64,000 bases of DNA from Candidatus Omnitrophota bacterium (lineage in GTDB: Bacteria > Hinthialibacterota > Hinthialibacteria > Hinthialibacterales > Hinthialibacteraceae). Position numbers and translations under genes: made by a program. The DNA lies in the NCBI GenBank assembly GCA_013177805.1, contig JABLXU010000028.1, positions 24,436-88,435 of the forward strand. The letters run 5' to 3'. Each line of letters opens with the position of its first letter. Position 1 is the stretch's first letter. This document shows positions 55,285 to 63,807 of the stretch, piece after piece. The notes beneath the pieces were generated by a model, which saw only the letters and a list, made by a program, of their open reading frames with translations, was not told where the DNA came from and did not search any database.

Positions 55285-55738
55285 GAAATTGCCTCCCCAG
55301 TGGATTCAGGGCTATTCTTTCATGAATAGTCGTTCGATTGAAGGGTTTTCTGACGGGAAAAACCGAAGAATGAATGGTATTTCCGAAGGTACCCTCCCGG
55401 GAATCTCCGCGCTCCTTGATTGCGGGGGGGGAAGAAAATAAGGTAAGTATCTGGATTGTGAATAATTGAACAAGTGAAATCGGCAAGAGAAAGACGCCCC
55501 TCCGCTAGGATGGAAACCGGTGTGAGTCAATATGTGTCCGCGGGAGGGTGTGCTTCATTCAGAAAAATGGCTATCAACATAATGCGGCGGAGAACGTAAT
55601 TCCTGCCCTTGGCCCATTCCCAGAAGTTGAGGGAACAACCTTTGCCGTACGGTTATCACTGGAATGCATCAATGAAAGTGTGTCAATCCTTTGGTTATCC
55701 CATCACCCCCATATCGTTCAAGGAATAGGAGCACAACC
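55285..55738. other. Intergenic region between pseudopilin and phosphofructokinase
   Basis: About 450 bases between divergent genes. It should hold both promoters; I cannot assign them. A weak CCCTT/GAGGG patch lies at 55605-55640. No gene is recognised. Confidence 0.4.
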
Positions 55739-56962
55739 ATGGCACAGCTGAAAGGCAAGGCAATCATCGCGCAAGGCGGCGGCCCTACCGCGGTCATCAA
55801 TCAGAGCCTGGTGGGCGCGGCGTTGGAATGCCGCAAGTTTCCCCAAGTGACCCATGTGTACGGCGCGCGGCATGGCGTGAGTGGCATCATTAAGGAAGAA
55901 TTCGTCGACCTGACCCAGGCCACCTCCAATAACCTGGAACAGGTGGGCATGACCCCTGGCGCGGCCCTAGGTTCCACCCGGGACAAGCCGGACTACGAAT
56001 ACTGCCAGAAAATCTTCAATGTCTTTAAAAAATACGATGTCCGCTATTTCTTTTACATCGGCGGAAACGATTCGTCCGACACCTGCCGGATTGTCAACCA
56101 ATTCGCGGATCAGGAAGGCTACGAGTGCCGCTGCGTGCACATCCCCAAGACCATCGACAACGACCTGGTGGTGACCGACCATTGTCCAGGTTATGGTTCC
56201 GCGGCGCGGTATGTCGCCTTGGCCTTCGCGGGCGCGAATCTGGACAACCGGGCGCTTCCCGGCGTTTACGTCGCGGTAGTAATGGGCCGGCACGCGGGCT
56301 TTTTGACCGCCGCCTCGGCCGCCTACCGCCGGTTCCCTGACGATGGCCCCCACTTGATCTACCTGCCTGAACGCCAATTCAACAAGGAAAAATTCCTGCA
56401 GGACGTGGATGCGGTTTACAAAAAACACGGGCGCTGCATCATCGCCGTGTCGGAGGGCATCTGGAGCGAACGGGACGAGAAAGGGAAGGAGATTCCCGTC
56501 ATCATCTCACTGACTGGAACAACCGAAAAAGACGCGCATGGCAATCCGCAGTTGTCGGGAACTGGGGCGCTGGGTGACGTGCTCTCGAACCTAATCAAAA
56601 ACGAATTGAAAATCAAACGGGTACGCGCGGACACGCTGGGATACCCGCAACGGTGCTTTTTGGGCTGCGTGTCCCCTGTGGACTCCCTAGAAGCCCGGGA
56701 AGTTGGCGAAAAAGCCGTGCAGTATGCCCTGTGGCACAACATCGACGGCTCAGTGACTATCAACCGGGTGGGTGATTACGCCGTGGAATACAGCCTTTCA
56801 AAACTGGATGACATCGCCGCCAAGACCAAGGTCATGCCTGATGAATTCATCTCCCCAGAGGGAAATGACGTCACCGACGCGTTCCGGCATTATGTCCTGC
56901 CGCTGATGGGCCCCGCCCCGGAAGCAAACCGCCTCTTCGCGCCCCCGGTGACGAAATTGTAA
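55739..56962 (+). CDS. 6-phosphofructokinase, probably pyrophosphate-dependent
   Basis: The ATG at 55739 follows AGGAG and gives 407 residues. The fold starts with GKAIIAQGGGPTAVINQSL. The phosphate-donor region reads YIGGNDSSDT rather than the GGDGS of ATP-dependent enzymes, with Asp in place of the Gly needed for ATP; the substrate loop is PKTIDNDLVVTDHCPGYGSA and the next part is VVMGRHAGFLTAASA. These are marks of PPi-dependent phosphofructokinase, which makes the glycolytic step reversible. An intrinsic terminator follows after 41 bases. Confidence 0.88.
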   Translation: MAQLKGKAIIAQGGGPTAVINQSLVGAALECRKFPQVTHVYGARHGVSGIIKEEFVDLTQATSNNLEQVGMTPGAALGSTRDKPDYEYCQKIFNVFKKYDVRYFFYIGGNDSSDTCRIVNQFADQEGYECRCVHIPKTIDNDLVVTDHCPGYGSAARYVALAFAGANLDNRALPGVYVAVVMGRHAGFLTAASAAYRRFPDDGPHLIYLPERQFNKEKFLQDVDAVYKKHGRCIIAVSEGIWSERDEKGKEIPVIISLTGTTEKDAHGNPQLSGTGALGDVLSNLIKNELKIKRVRADTLGYPQRCFLGCVSPVDSLEAREVGEKAVQYALWHNIDGSVTINRVGDYAVEYSLSKLDDIAAKTKVMPDEFISPEGNDVTDAFRHYVLPLMGPAPEANRLFAPPVTKL

Positions 56963-57395
56963 TCCAGTCCGTCAGAACGCGTATCCATAACCGATTTGCT
57001 AAGACGCCGGCCTGGGCAAGACGCTCAGACCGGTGTTTTCTATGTGTAAAGGGTCAGGCGGGAATCCGCGGCGAAAGAAAGGAGATAGGCATCAATTTAT
57101 AAAACTTGAAGATCGAAATAATATTCCTTTCTCGCAACCATTTATCCTTGGTTATAGAAAAATTACATTAATAATTAATGAATAAAATACGATTTTTCTG
57201 TGCTAGAAACAAGTATTAAATTTATAGAAATTAAGGACTCCAGTCCTGGGAAATATCGAAGACCAAGACAAGCAATTCCCTTCTTTGGAGTAGAGTGAAG
57301 AAAGCCCTTACCTATATCCCTTGACAAAGACCATTTCTTGTCAGGGAATCCCTCTGTCCATGGTTATTGGTTTTCACCGGGAATCATCGGCCAAG
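56963..57395. other. Intergenic region with terminator, AT-rich 3' part
   Basis: Beyond the terminator at 57004-57040, the segment 57095-57240 is very AT-rich and probably holds the promoter of the membrane protein gene downstream. I cannot assign hexamers. Confidence 0.4.
57004..57040 (+). terminator. Intrinsic terminator of the phosphofructokinase gene
   Basis: ACGCCGGCCTG (57004-57014) and CAGACCGGTGT (57026-57036) pair over 11 positions with one G-U and one mismatch, around an 11-base loop, followed by TTTC. Confidence 0.7.
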
Positions 57396-59213
57396 ATGAA
57401 CGAATCTCTTCACCTCCTCGAAAATGAATGCCCGCCGCCCGCGTCCACGGGAAATCCACCGTCCGGTGGATTTCTATGGGTTGTGATTCGCCATGCCGTT
57501 CCGGTGTGTATTTTGGTACTTGCGCCATTTCTACTTACATATCCCCTGGGATTTCATCTCTCCACACACATGTTCGCGCCGGGTGACAACTTCATCACCC
57601 TGTGGACCACCGCCTGGCAGGTTCACGCGCTCCAATCCCCGGAGGATACGTTTTGGAACGCCAATATTTTCCACCCCTTTCCCCGTACCCTGGCCTTGTC
57701 TGTCCTTCGGGCTGTCTATATTCCTTTCGGATGGTTGGTTTTGACGATTTGGGACAATCCCATCCTCATGGAGAACGGCATCCTCCTGGGATCCATCATG
57801 TTCTCTGGTTTAGGGATGTATTGGTACTGTTACCAGATGACTCAAAATCCCCTGGCCGCGCTATTGGCTGGATTGATCTTCACATGCAATCCCGAACGTT
57901 TCGCCCGGATTCCGCACCCTCATCAGATCAATCCGTTGTTTTGGGGCCCGGCTTTCCTCATGCTGATCCGCTACCTGGACACCCGCCGCCCCGTGTATGC
58001 CGCGGGCTTGGTGTTGTTCGCTTTTTTGCAATTCCTCACCTCGATTTACCTCTTCGTTTTCTTGCTGATCAGCCTCTTGGTTCTGCTTGTATCCGAATGG
58101 CCCCGATGGAAGCGCCACATCCGTGAAGTTGGACTGACCGGACTGCTTTCTATCGCGGTGTTGGTGGTTTGCGTTACGCCCTGGGGTGTCCCCTACGTCA
58201 TCAACCGGATCAGTTATCCATTCGCCGATGGCCAGGACTGGTTGATCGATCTCTCCGCCCGCCCGGCCGATTTTCTCATGGCGCGGCATTTGAATGGATT
58301 GTACGGTTGGACCGAAAAAGTCTTCGCCGTGGATCGGGTCAATGCCGACATGATCCCGCCCAATTTTCTCTTCCCCGGTTGGCTGCCGGTAATTTTGTTG
58401 ATTGCAGGAATAGGGATCGGGAGGAGGATTCACAACGATTCCGCCGCCCGCCTGGTCCGGCAGGGTTTCTGGCTGGCGGTTGTGGGATTCCTCTTCGCAT
58501 TCGGCCCATGGCTGCATTTAGGGACGGAAGCCACTTCGATTCCCATGCCGGCTTGGTTGTTCTACCGCTACGTCCCCGGATTTTCGGTCATCCGCGATCC
58601 CAGCCGGTTTTCGATCATATTGACCGCGGGCCTGGCGCTGGCGGCGGCGGGAGCGGTAGTACTCATGTCGCAACGCTTTCCTGGATGGAGAACAGGAATC
58701 GGAGGGGTGCTGGTGTTTTTGTTTGGGATGGAATGCCTCAACCGCCCTTTGCCTTTGCAGGCGATTCCTTACGGCCGCGGGATTCCCCAAGTGGAACAGT
58801 GGCTGGCCCAACGGCCCGAGCGCGTGATAGTCAGCTATCCGCTCCGGTACAATTTGGCCTATATGTATTTTTCGATTTGGCATTGGAAACGGCTGATCAA
58901 CGGGTGGACAGGATACATGCCGGTGAACTTTTTCGAGGACGAACAACGGCTGAACACCCTTCCGTCGCCCGAGGCGCTGGAAACGTTGCGCCGCCGCGGC
59001 GCCGAGTTGATCGTAATTTACCGCCGCTTTGTGACCGATCCCCCTTTTCTCTCCTTGCAACCGGAAGAAGAGCCTGGAGTGCGCTATTACCTTAGCGAAC
59101 TCCAAAAGCGGCCGGATCTCTTCGAACCCCTTTACGATGACGGTGCCGCCGCTGTATTTCGTTTTCGGGGGAACATGGCCCATTCTGTTCCCTTGCCTCC
59201 GGGAAACCGGTAG
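57396..59213 (+). CDS. Large integral membrane protein, GT-C glycosyltransferase-like
   Basis: The start is uncertain; the ATG encoding MNESLHLLEN is chosen, although in-frame ATG (57360) and TTG (57321) codons lie upstream. The 605-residue protein has about ten to twelve membrane spans and a soluble C-terminal domain of about 130 residues. The first loop (THMFAPGDNFITLWTTAWQVHALQ) carries the acidic region typical of GT-C fold enzymes such as ArnT/PMT-like proteins, which transfer sugars from lipid carriers. The mid part has FVPGFSVIRDPSRFSII-type sequence, also seen in family members. Function is inferred; substrate unknown. Confidence 0.7.
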   Translation: MNESLHLLENECPPPASTGNPPSGGFLWVVIRHAVPVCILVLAPFLLTYPLGFHLSTHMFAPGDNFITLWTTAWQVHALQSPEDTFWNANIFHPFPRTLALSVLRAVYIPFGWLVLTIWDNPILMENGILLGSIMFSGLGMYWYCYQMTQNPLAALLAGLIFTCNPERFARIPHPHQINPLFWGPAFLMLIRYLDTRRPVYAAGLVLFAFLQFLTSIYLFVFLLISLLVLLVSEWPRWKRHIREVGLTGLLSIAVLVVCVTPWGVPYVINRISYPFADGQDWLIDLSARPADFLMARHLNGLYGWTEKVFAVDRVNADMIPPNFLFPGWLPVILLIAGIGIGRRIHNDSAARLVRQGFWLAVVGFLFAFGPWLHLGTEATSIPMPAWLFYRYVPGFSVIRDPSRFSIILTAGLALAAAGAVVLMSQRFPGWRTGIGGVLVFLFGMECLNRPLPLQAIPYGRGIPQVEQWLAQRPERVIVSYPLRYNLAYMYFSIWHWKRLINGWTGYMPVNFFEDEQRLNTLPSPEALETLRRRGAELIVIYRRFVTDPPFLSLQPEEEPGVRYYLSELQKRPDLFEPLYDDGAAAVFRFRGNMAHSVPLPPGNR

Positions 59214-59297
59214 TCCACTTGCCAATCGCTCCGTTTTTCCGTAAAACTAACCCAAAATCGTTACATTCCTGCCACCGGAAGGAACGCGGGCGCGCCG

Positions 59298-59921
59298 ATG
59301 GAACTTAAAATCGATAATCAATTCGCCGAAGTAGTAGAACCTGACAACGCTTCCCTCCGGGAGGTCATCGAGCGCGTGTCACGGGACTTGGGACAACACA
59401 ACCGGGTGATCAGCGAAATCCAGATGAACGGCCAGGAGATGGCGGGCTGGGATGACCCGCGGATTTTGCCAATGACCGTCGGGCAATGCCGTTCCCTTCA
59501 TCTGGTTTCCGAAGAACCCCGCAAATTGGCGCATAAAATGCTGTACGAAATCGCCGGTTTTATGCCGAAAATCCGGGAAGCGCTGATCGAGACCGCCAGT
59601 TTGATCCAATCCCGTAATGAGGAAGAGGGGATGGCGCTGCTGGAAAAAATCACCAGCACTTGGGCTGAACTCTACCATGGATTGCGGAATTCGTTGATCG
59701 TTACCGGCCTGGACATGGCAGCGGTCAGCGTGCAGGGAAAGCCCCTTCTCCAGGTTAATGAAACCGTCCACGATCTCTTGGGCCAAATCTCAGAATATGT
59801 GGAAGAAAGCCGTTTCCTCGAGCTGTCCGACCTTTTGGAATACGAACTCGCCCCGCAAATGCCCCTCCTCGAGGAAGGCCTCTACTTGTTGATTAAGGAA
59901 TTGGAACGAAAACCGAATTAA
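59298..59921 (+). CDS. Helical protein of unknown function
   Basis: The 207-residue soluble protein has an N-terminal ~70 residues of beta-rich sequence (MELKIDNQFAEVVEPDNASLREVIERVSRDL, VISEIQMNGQEMAGWDD) that resembles a ubiquitin-like or Sas-type fold, then a long helical part with heptad-like spacing (ALIETASLIQSRNEEEGMALLEKI and SRFLELSDLLEYELAPQMPLLEEGL). I do not recognise the family. It may act as a small chaperone or adaptor; this is speculation. It is not close to any operon partner. Confidence 0.6.
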   Translation: MELKIDNQFAEVVEPDNASLREVIERVSRDLGQHNRVISEIQMNGQEMAGWDDPRILPMTVGQCRSLHLVSEEPRKLAHKMLYEIAGFMPKIREALIETASLIQSRNEEEGMALLEKITSTWAELYHGLRNSLIVTGLDMAAVSVQGKPLLQVNETVHDLLGQISEYVEESRFLELSDLLEYELAPQMPLLEEGLYLLIKELERKPN

Positions 59922-60102
59922 CCACCACGGCGTATTCCGGTTTTTTCTTTTCCGGTGGATGTCTCATTTTTGCGAATAGGCCATGCCTGTGTCTGAGGAT
60001 TGGCATTTGGCGCGATGTAGTCCATCCCCATTTTCCCGGATACAATTTTCCCGGATGCTATAAAATCATTTTTCCGAAGCATTTTCTTGTTACTTGTGGA
60101 TC

Positions 60103-60423
60103 ATGAACACAACAAACTCTTCGATCTTCTCTTCCGGCTCCTATCTCCAGCGCATTCTGGCTATCGTCCAAGAAGGACTGAAGGGGAAACACGTGTCTGT
60201 CTATCTGTTTGGTTCCAGAGCCGAAGGGCGGCAGCATCGCGCCTCTGATTACGATCTGGCCGTCGACGCGCCGGAGGATGAAGATCTGGCCCTCCACCGG
60301 ATTCGCGATGCCTTGGAAGAATCGACAATCCCCTATACGGTCGATGTGGCGGATTTGCGCCTGGCGGATGTTGCGCTGAAAAACCACATAAAGGAAAAAG
60401 GGATCTTGTTGTGGAAGAATTGA
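60103..60423 (+). CDS. MNT-type minimal nucleotidyltransferase (antitoxin-like)
   Basis: The ATG encoding MNTTNSSIF gives 106 residues. The catalytic motif GS-x10-D-x-D is complete: GSRAEGRQHRASDYD, with the third acidic residue in VDVADLRL. In known MNT/HEPN modules the MNT enzyme adenylylates a Tyr of the HEPN partner and silences its RNase activity. It overlaps the HEPN-like gene downstream by 13 bases, the normal order for such modules. Confidence 0.88.
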   Translation: MNTTNSSIFSSGSYLQRILAIVQEGLKGKHVSVYLFGSRAEGRQHRASDYDLAVDAPEDEDLALHRIRDALEESTIPYTVDVADLRLADVALKNHIKEKGILLWKN

Positions 60424-60809
60424 AAAAACATCTATCCATAGCCCAACAGGCGTTTCGGACTCTTCAGGAATCCCTAAACGCGCCGTACAGCCCGATTGTG
60501 CGTGATTCATGCCTGCTGCGGTTCACTTACACATTTGATGTCTGCTGGAAATTATTGAATAAATTTCTGGATGTCCATTTGGGATTGATTTGTAATTCCC
60601 CCAAAACGTGTATTCGGGAAGCCTTCAAAAACGGCCTGTTTAATGAACAAGAAGCCGAGCGGTGGCTCTTGATGGTGGATGACCGCAATCAAATCGCCTA
60701 TTCCTACGTGGAAGCCATTGCCGAGGCTATCTATCATAGGCTGCCTTCCTTCGCGGAGGCCGTGGATTCCTTTCTGAACGACATGCACAAGCATCTCGAG
60801 GAAGCCTGA
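60411..60809 (+). CDS. HEPN-domain protein (HI0074/NTase substrate-binding type) with altered active site
   Basis: The GTG at 60411 gives 132 residues, all helical. The family resemblance is in IVRDSCLLRFTYTFDVCWKLLNKFL and CIREAFKNGLFNEQEAERWLLMVDDRNQIAYSY. The RNase motif of HEPN toxins is R-x4-H-x-Y; here the segment reads RNQIAYSY, so the His is replaced by Tyr while Arg and the modified Tyr remain. The protein may lack RNase activity and serve only as a target or binding partner of the MNT enzyme. Confidence 0.85.
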   Translation: MEELKKHLSIAQQAFRTLQESLNAPYSPIVRDSCLLRFTYTFDVCWKLLNKFLDVHLGLICNSPKTCIREAFKNGLFNEQEAERWLLMVDDRNQIAYSYVEAIAEAIYHRLPSFAEAVDSFLNDMHKHLEEA

Positions 60810-60843
60810 CGCGTGGACGCACCGTTCTCAAAGATTCCAAACC

Positions 60844-62220
60844 ATGCGCGCGTTGTTGTTCAATCCCTGGATCACCGATTTTGCGGCGTTTGACCATTGG
60901 GCAAGGCCGCTGAATCTCCTGCGCCTGGCCACGCTTTTGCGGCAACAGGGCTGGAGCGTGGATTTCTACGACTGCCTCGACCGCCGATCTCCCGATTTGG
61001 AGGGCCTGCCCGCACCACCCCGCCACCGGTTCAATCCATACGGCGGTGGCCACTATTACCGCGAAATTATTCCCCATCCGCCGGGTTTGGACGGTGTGCG
61101 GTTGCGCTACAAACGCTATGGCGTGCCTCCCCGCCGGGTTGAACAACGTCTGCGGACCTTTCCCCAGCCCGATGTCATCATCGTAGCCAGCGTCATGACT
61201 TACTGGTATCCTGGTGTTTTCGAAGCCATCGCGATGCTTCGCCGTCTCTTCCCACGTGTTCCCATTGTGCTTGGGGGCATATACGCCACGCTGTGCCGGG
61301 CACACGCGGAAGCGCATTCCGGCGCGGACGCGGTTGTCACCGGCCGCCACTGGCCTGATATTGTCAACCGGATCTTCGCGATTTTGGGTGATACCTCCCA
61401 GCCCTGCCCGGGAGATCAAACCACCTGGATCGAACCTGCGTATGACTTGCTTCGCCAGGATTTCTGCTTCCCCCTGCTGACCTCCACGGGCTGCCCCTGC
61501 CATTGCACCTATTGCGCGACGCATGCCCTCTGGCCGCGGTTCGTGACCTATGAGCCGGAAGCGGTGCTCGATTCGATCGGCCGGGTGGTGCGGGATTATC
61601 ACGCCACCGACTTGGTTTTCTATGATGATGCCTTGCTCGTGAAGAAAGAAACTCATTTCCTGCCGCTGATGGAAGCCTTGATCCGCCAAGGATACGCGGT
61701 GCGTTTTCACACGCCGAACGCGTTGCATGTCCGCCAGATCGATGCCACCGTGGCCGGCCTCCTGAAACGCGCGGGCTTTACCACCCTCCGCCTGGGACTC
61801 GAAGTGGTTCAACGGGATTGGCAAAAATCCACGGGAGACAAAGCGTACATCGAGGAATACCTCGAGGCCATGCGGCATTTGCGCAACGCTGGATTTACGC
61901 GCGAAATAGGAACCTACCTGCTTTTCGGTCTGCCCGGTCAAACCATCGAAGCGGTACGCGAAGGTTGCCGCGCCGTCGCGGAGCAAGGCAGCGAAATCTA
62001 TCTGGCCCTCTATTCCCCTATTCCCGGGACGCCCCTGTACGAGCGCCCCGGATGCGATTTCCGTTTCGATCCCCGCGTGGATCCTCTCTTTCAAAACAAC
62101 TCGTTGGCTCCATTTCAATCCCACGCGTTCACCGATGCGCAATACCGTGAATTGAGGCAATACGCCCGGAATCTGAACGAAAATGTCCGAAAAAGGCCGT
62201 TTTTAGAGGCCGCGCGCTAA
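60844..62220 (+). CDS. B12-binding-type radical SAM protein
   Basis: The 458-residue protein has an N-terminal cobalamin-binding-like domain (MRALLFNPWITDFAAFDHW, DVIIVASVMTYWYPGVFEAI, VPIVLGGIYATLC) and the radical SAM core with the cluster motif STGCPCHCTYC, a C-x3-C-x2-C pattern, followed by FYDDALLVKKETHF and RLGLEVVQRDW and YLLFGLPGQTIEAVREG. This B12/radical SAM class often methylates or rearranges unactivated carbons. The substrate is unknown; no peptide or lipid biosynthesis gene is adjacent. Confidence 0.9.
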   Translation: MRALLFNPWITDFAAFDHWARPLNLLRLATLLRQQGWSVDFYDCLDRRSPDLEGLPAPPRHRFNPYGGGHYYREIIPHPPGLDGVRLRYKRYGVPPRRVEQRLRTFPQPDVIIVASVMTYWYPGVFEAIAMLRRLFPRVPIVLGGIYATLCRAHAEAHSGADAVVTGRHWPDIVNRIFAILGDTSQPCPGDQTTWIEPAYDLLRQDFCFPLLTSTGCPCHCTYCATHALWPRFVTYEPEAVLDSIGRVVRDYHATDLVFYDDALLVKKETHFLPLMEALIRQGYAVRFHTPNALHVRQIDATVAGLLKRAGFTTLRLGLEVVQRDWQKSTGDKAYIEEYLEAMRHLRNAGFTREIGTYLLFGLPGQTIEAVREGCRAVAEQGSEIYLALYSPIPGTPLYERPGCDFRFDPRVDPLFQNNSLAPFQSHAFTDAQYRELRQYARNLNENVRKRPFLEAAR

Positions 62221-62268
62221 AAAATCACAAAAAAATACCGGAAAATAGCCTTTTTTTGAAATATTCGC

Positions 62269-62310
62269 TTGACGGGAATGCGGATTTATGTAAATTACAA
62301 CTGATATAAT
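62269..62310 (+). promoter_or_regulatory. Promoter of the HU gene
   Basis: TTGACG (62269-62274) with TAAATT (62291-62296) at 16-base spacing is one candidate; a perfect TATAAT (62305-62310) lacks a clear -35. Either would start transcription within about 40 bases of the ribosome site. Confidence 0.5.
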
Positions 62311-62346
62311 TTCACTTGATTCATCATGGGTAAAGGAGATCACGCG

Positions 62347-62670
62347 ATGAAGAAAGCCGCAGCCAAGAAAGCCGCTCCCGCGGGAAAGAAACCGATGACC
62401 AAAAGCCAACTGGTTTCGCTCCTGGCGGAAAAAGTGGGAATCACCAAAAAGCAGGTCACCGATCTGCTGGGCGAACTGGCCGAGGTGGGGTACAAGGAAG
62501 CGAAAAAGGGCTTCACGGTCCCCGGTTTCGGGAAGCTGGTGCTTGTGAAGCGCAAGGCACGGAAGGGACGCAATCCGGCGACCGGCGAAATCATCAATAT
62601 CCCGGCTAAAATGGTCGTCAAATTCCGTATCGCCAAGGCGTGCAAGGACGCGATTCTGGGAGAGAAATAA
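62347..62670 (+). CDS. hup: HU-family DNA-binding protein with Lys/Ala-rich N-terminal extension
   Basis: The ATG at 62347 follows AAAGGAGA and gives 107 residues. The HU core starts at MTKSQLVSLLAEKVGITKKQV and has the beta-arm signature GFGKLVLVKRKARKGRNPATGE and INIPAKMVVKFRIAKACKDAI. The first 23 residues (MKKAAAKKAAPAGKKP) are Lys/Ala/Pro-rich, giving extra DNA contacts; such tails are known in some HU relatives. Canonical HU has 90 residues. It is a nucleoid-associated protein that bends DNA. Confidence 0.95.
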   Translation: MKKAAAKKAAPAGKKPMTKSQLVSLLAEKVGITKKQVTDLLGELAEVGYKEAKKGFTVPGFGKLVLVKRKARKGRNPATGEIINIPAKMVVKFRIAKACKDAILGEK

Positions 62671-62749
62671 TTCTGGTCTTCCGGGAAGTGACTGGTCTCG
62701 TAACCTGGCGGCAGGTATCACTCCCTCTCCCGTTTCGAATTGTCTATTG

Positions 62750-62790
62750 AACTCCGTTCGCTTTTTTCATCAAAAGGGACGGAGTTTTTC
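62750..62790 (+). terminator. Intrinsic terminator of the HU gene
   Basis: AACTCCGT (62750-62757) and ACGGAGTT (62779-62786) form an 8-bp stem with a 21-base loop, followed by TTTC. It lies about 80 bases after the HU stop codon. Confidence 0.7.
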
Positions 62791-63517
62791 ATAGGGATCA
62801 ATCCGGATCGGTTCTGAATTTATCGTCCTAGACGGTTCTAAGTTGAAAGGCCAACAGCGTTTTTCCTCTAGCCTGGGAATAAAGCCGGGCTACCGGCAAC
62901 CGATTCCTTCTCCCTCCGGGAGAAGATCAAGATCAAGGAATGCCTCTTCCCCGCGCATTGATTCTCCTGACACGTCTATCGGAACGGCCTTTCGATATAG
63001 AAATTAGGGAAAAAATCCGCAAAAAAAATTCGTAGGGGTTCCCTGGGGTCATTCCACGGGTATACTGTGCCTCGCCTTGGATGTTCCAGCGGAACACCAG
63101 GCAGTCCTCAGGATGGCTGAAGCCGGGTCAGATCAAAAAAATCTAAAAAAAGCACCCCGGCAAAAAAAAATGAAAAAATCATCCCGAGGGCTTTACCGGA
63201 AGGGAAAAGCGGATATTCTTTCACTCTGCCACGGATGGAACGGCCATCCGGAAGGCCTCCCGGAAGCGATGTATCTTCTGTGAAATGAATCGATTGAAGA
63301 ATCGCGGGCCTTGGAAAAAAAATTAAAAAAATCCAGAACGGGAGGCTTGGCGGTTGCGGTAAAGAGGCTATAGTATGCAACGCCGGGGATGAGAAAAAAA
63401 CCAGTCCACGGCGGCCGGTTCCTCCCCGGGAAAACAAGTGGGCGAAAGCGCCGGGGAGATCAACCGGAGCGGAATCCGAAGCGCAGCGGGAAAAAAGAAA
63501 AAAATTCAATTACCCAG

Positions 63518-63545
63518 TTGACAGCGCAACGGAAAATGCTATGAT
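63518..63545 (+). promoter_or_regulatory. rRNA operon promoter
   Basis: TTGACA (63518-63523) and TATGAT (63540-63545) with 16-base spacing, downstream of an A-rich stretch that could serve as an UP element. Transcription would start near 63552, leaving a leader of about 255 bases before the 16S rRNA. Confidence 0.75.
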
Positions 63546-63622
63546 GTTCTTTCGCCCGCAACGGAGAAAGCGAAAAAGGCTGATCCGAAGCGGGTTTGGC
63601 ATCTAAAGCCAAAAATAGCACT

Positions 63623-63655
63623 GAAGGAAGGGCGTTCCTTCCTTGTTCTTTGACA
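63623..63655 (+). promoter_or_regulatory. boxB-like hairpin and boxA-like antitermination signal in the rRNA leader
   Basis: GAAGGAA-GGGCG-TTCCTTC (63623-63641) is a perfect 7-bp hairpin with a five-base loop, followed three bases later by TGTTCTTTGACA (63644-63655), close to the rrn boxA of other bacteria. The boxB-then-boxA order matches rrn antitermination leaders, where NusB/S10 bind boxA. Confidence 0.6.
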
Positions 63656-63695
63656 ATCGAGCAGGTTATCCGTTAGTTCACGAGAGAACTTGCGT

Positions 63696-63724
63696 TTCCG
63701 GACAATCCGATGGAAAGTCCGGAA
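63696..63724 (+). other. Stem-loop in the rRNA leader
   Basis: TTCCGGAC (63696-63703) and GTCCGGAA (63717-63724) form a perfect 8-bp stem with a 13-base loop, about 85 bases before the 16S gene. It may be a processing signal for the precursor rRNA. Confidence 0.5.
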
Positions 63725-63807
63725 GCTACCCAAGTAATAAATCCGAACGCAAACACAATGTGTTCGCGAAACAGGAAACCGCATCCGCGCAAGCGGGTGT
63801 GAAACTA

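Larger units (their letters stand above)
62671..63807. other. Long non-coding region upstream of the rRNA operon
   Basis: About 1.1 kb with a terminator (62750-62790), A-rich runs at 63010-63510 and the rRNA promoter and leader near its end. The open frames on either strand have no family resemblance. A CCCTC/GGGAGAA patch lies at 62910-62935. Confidence 0.6.
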
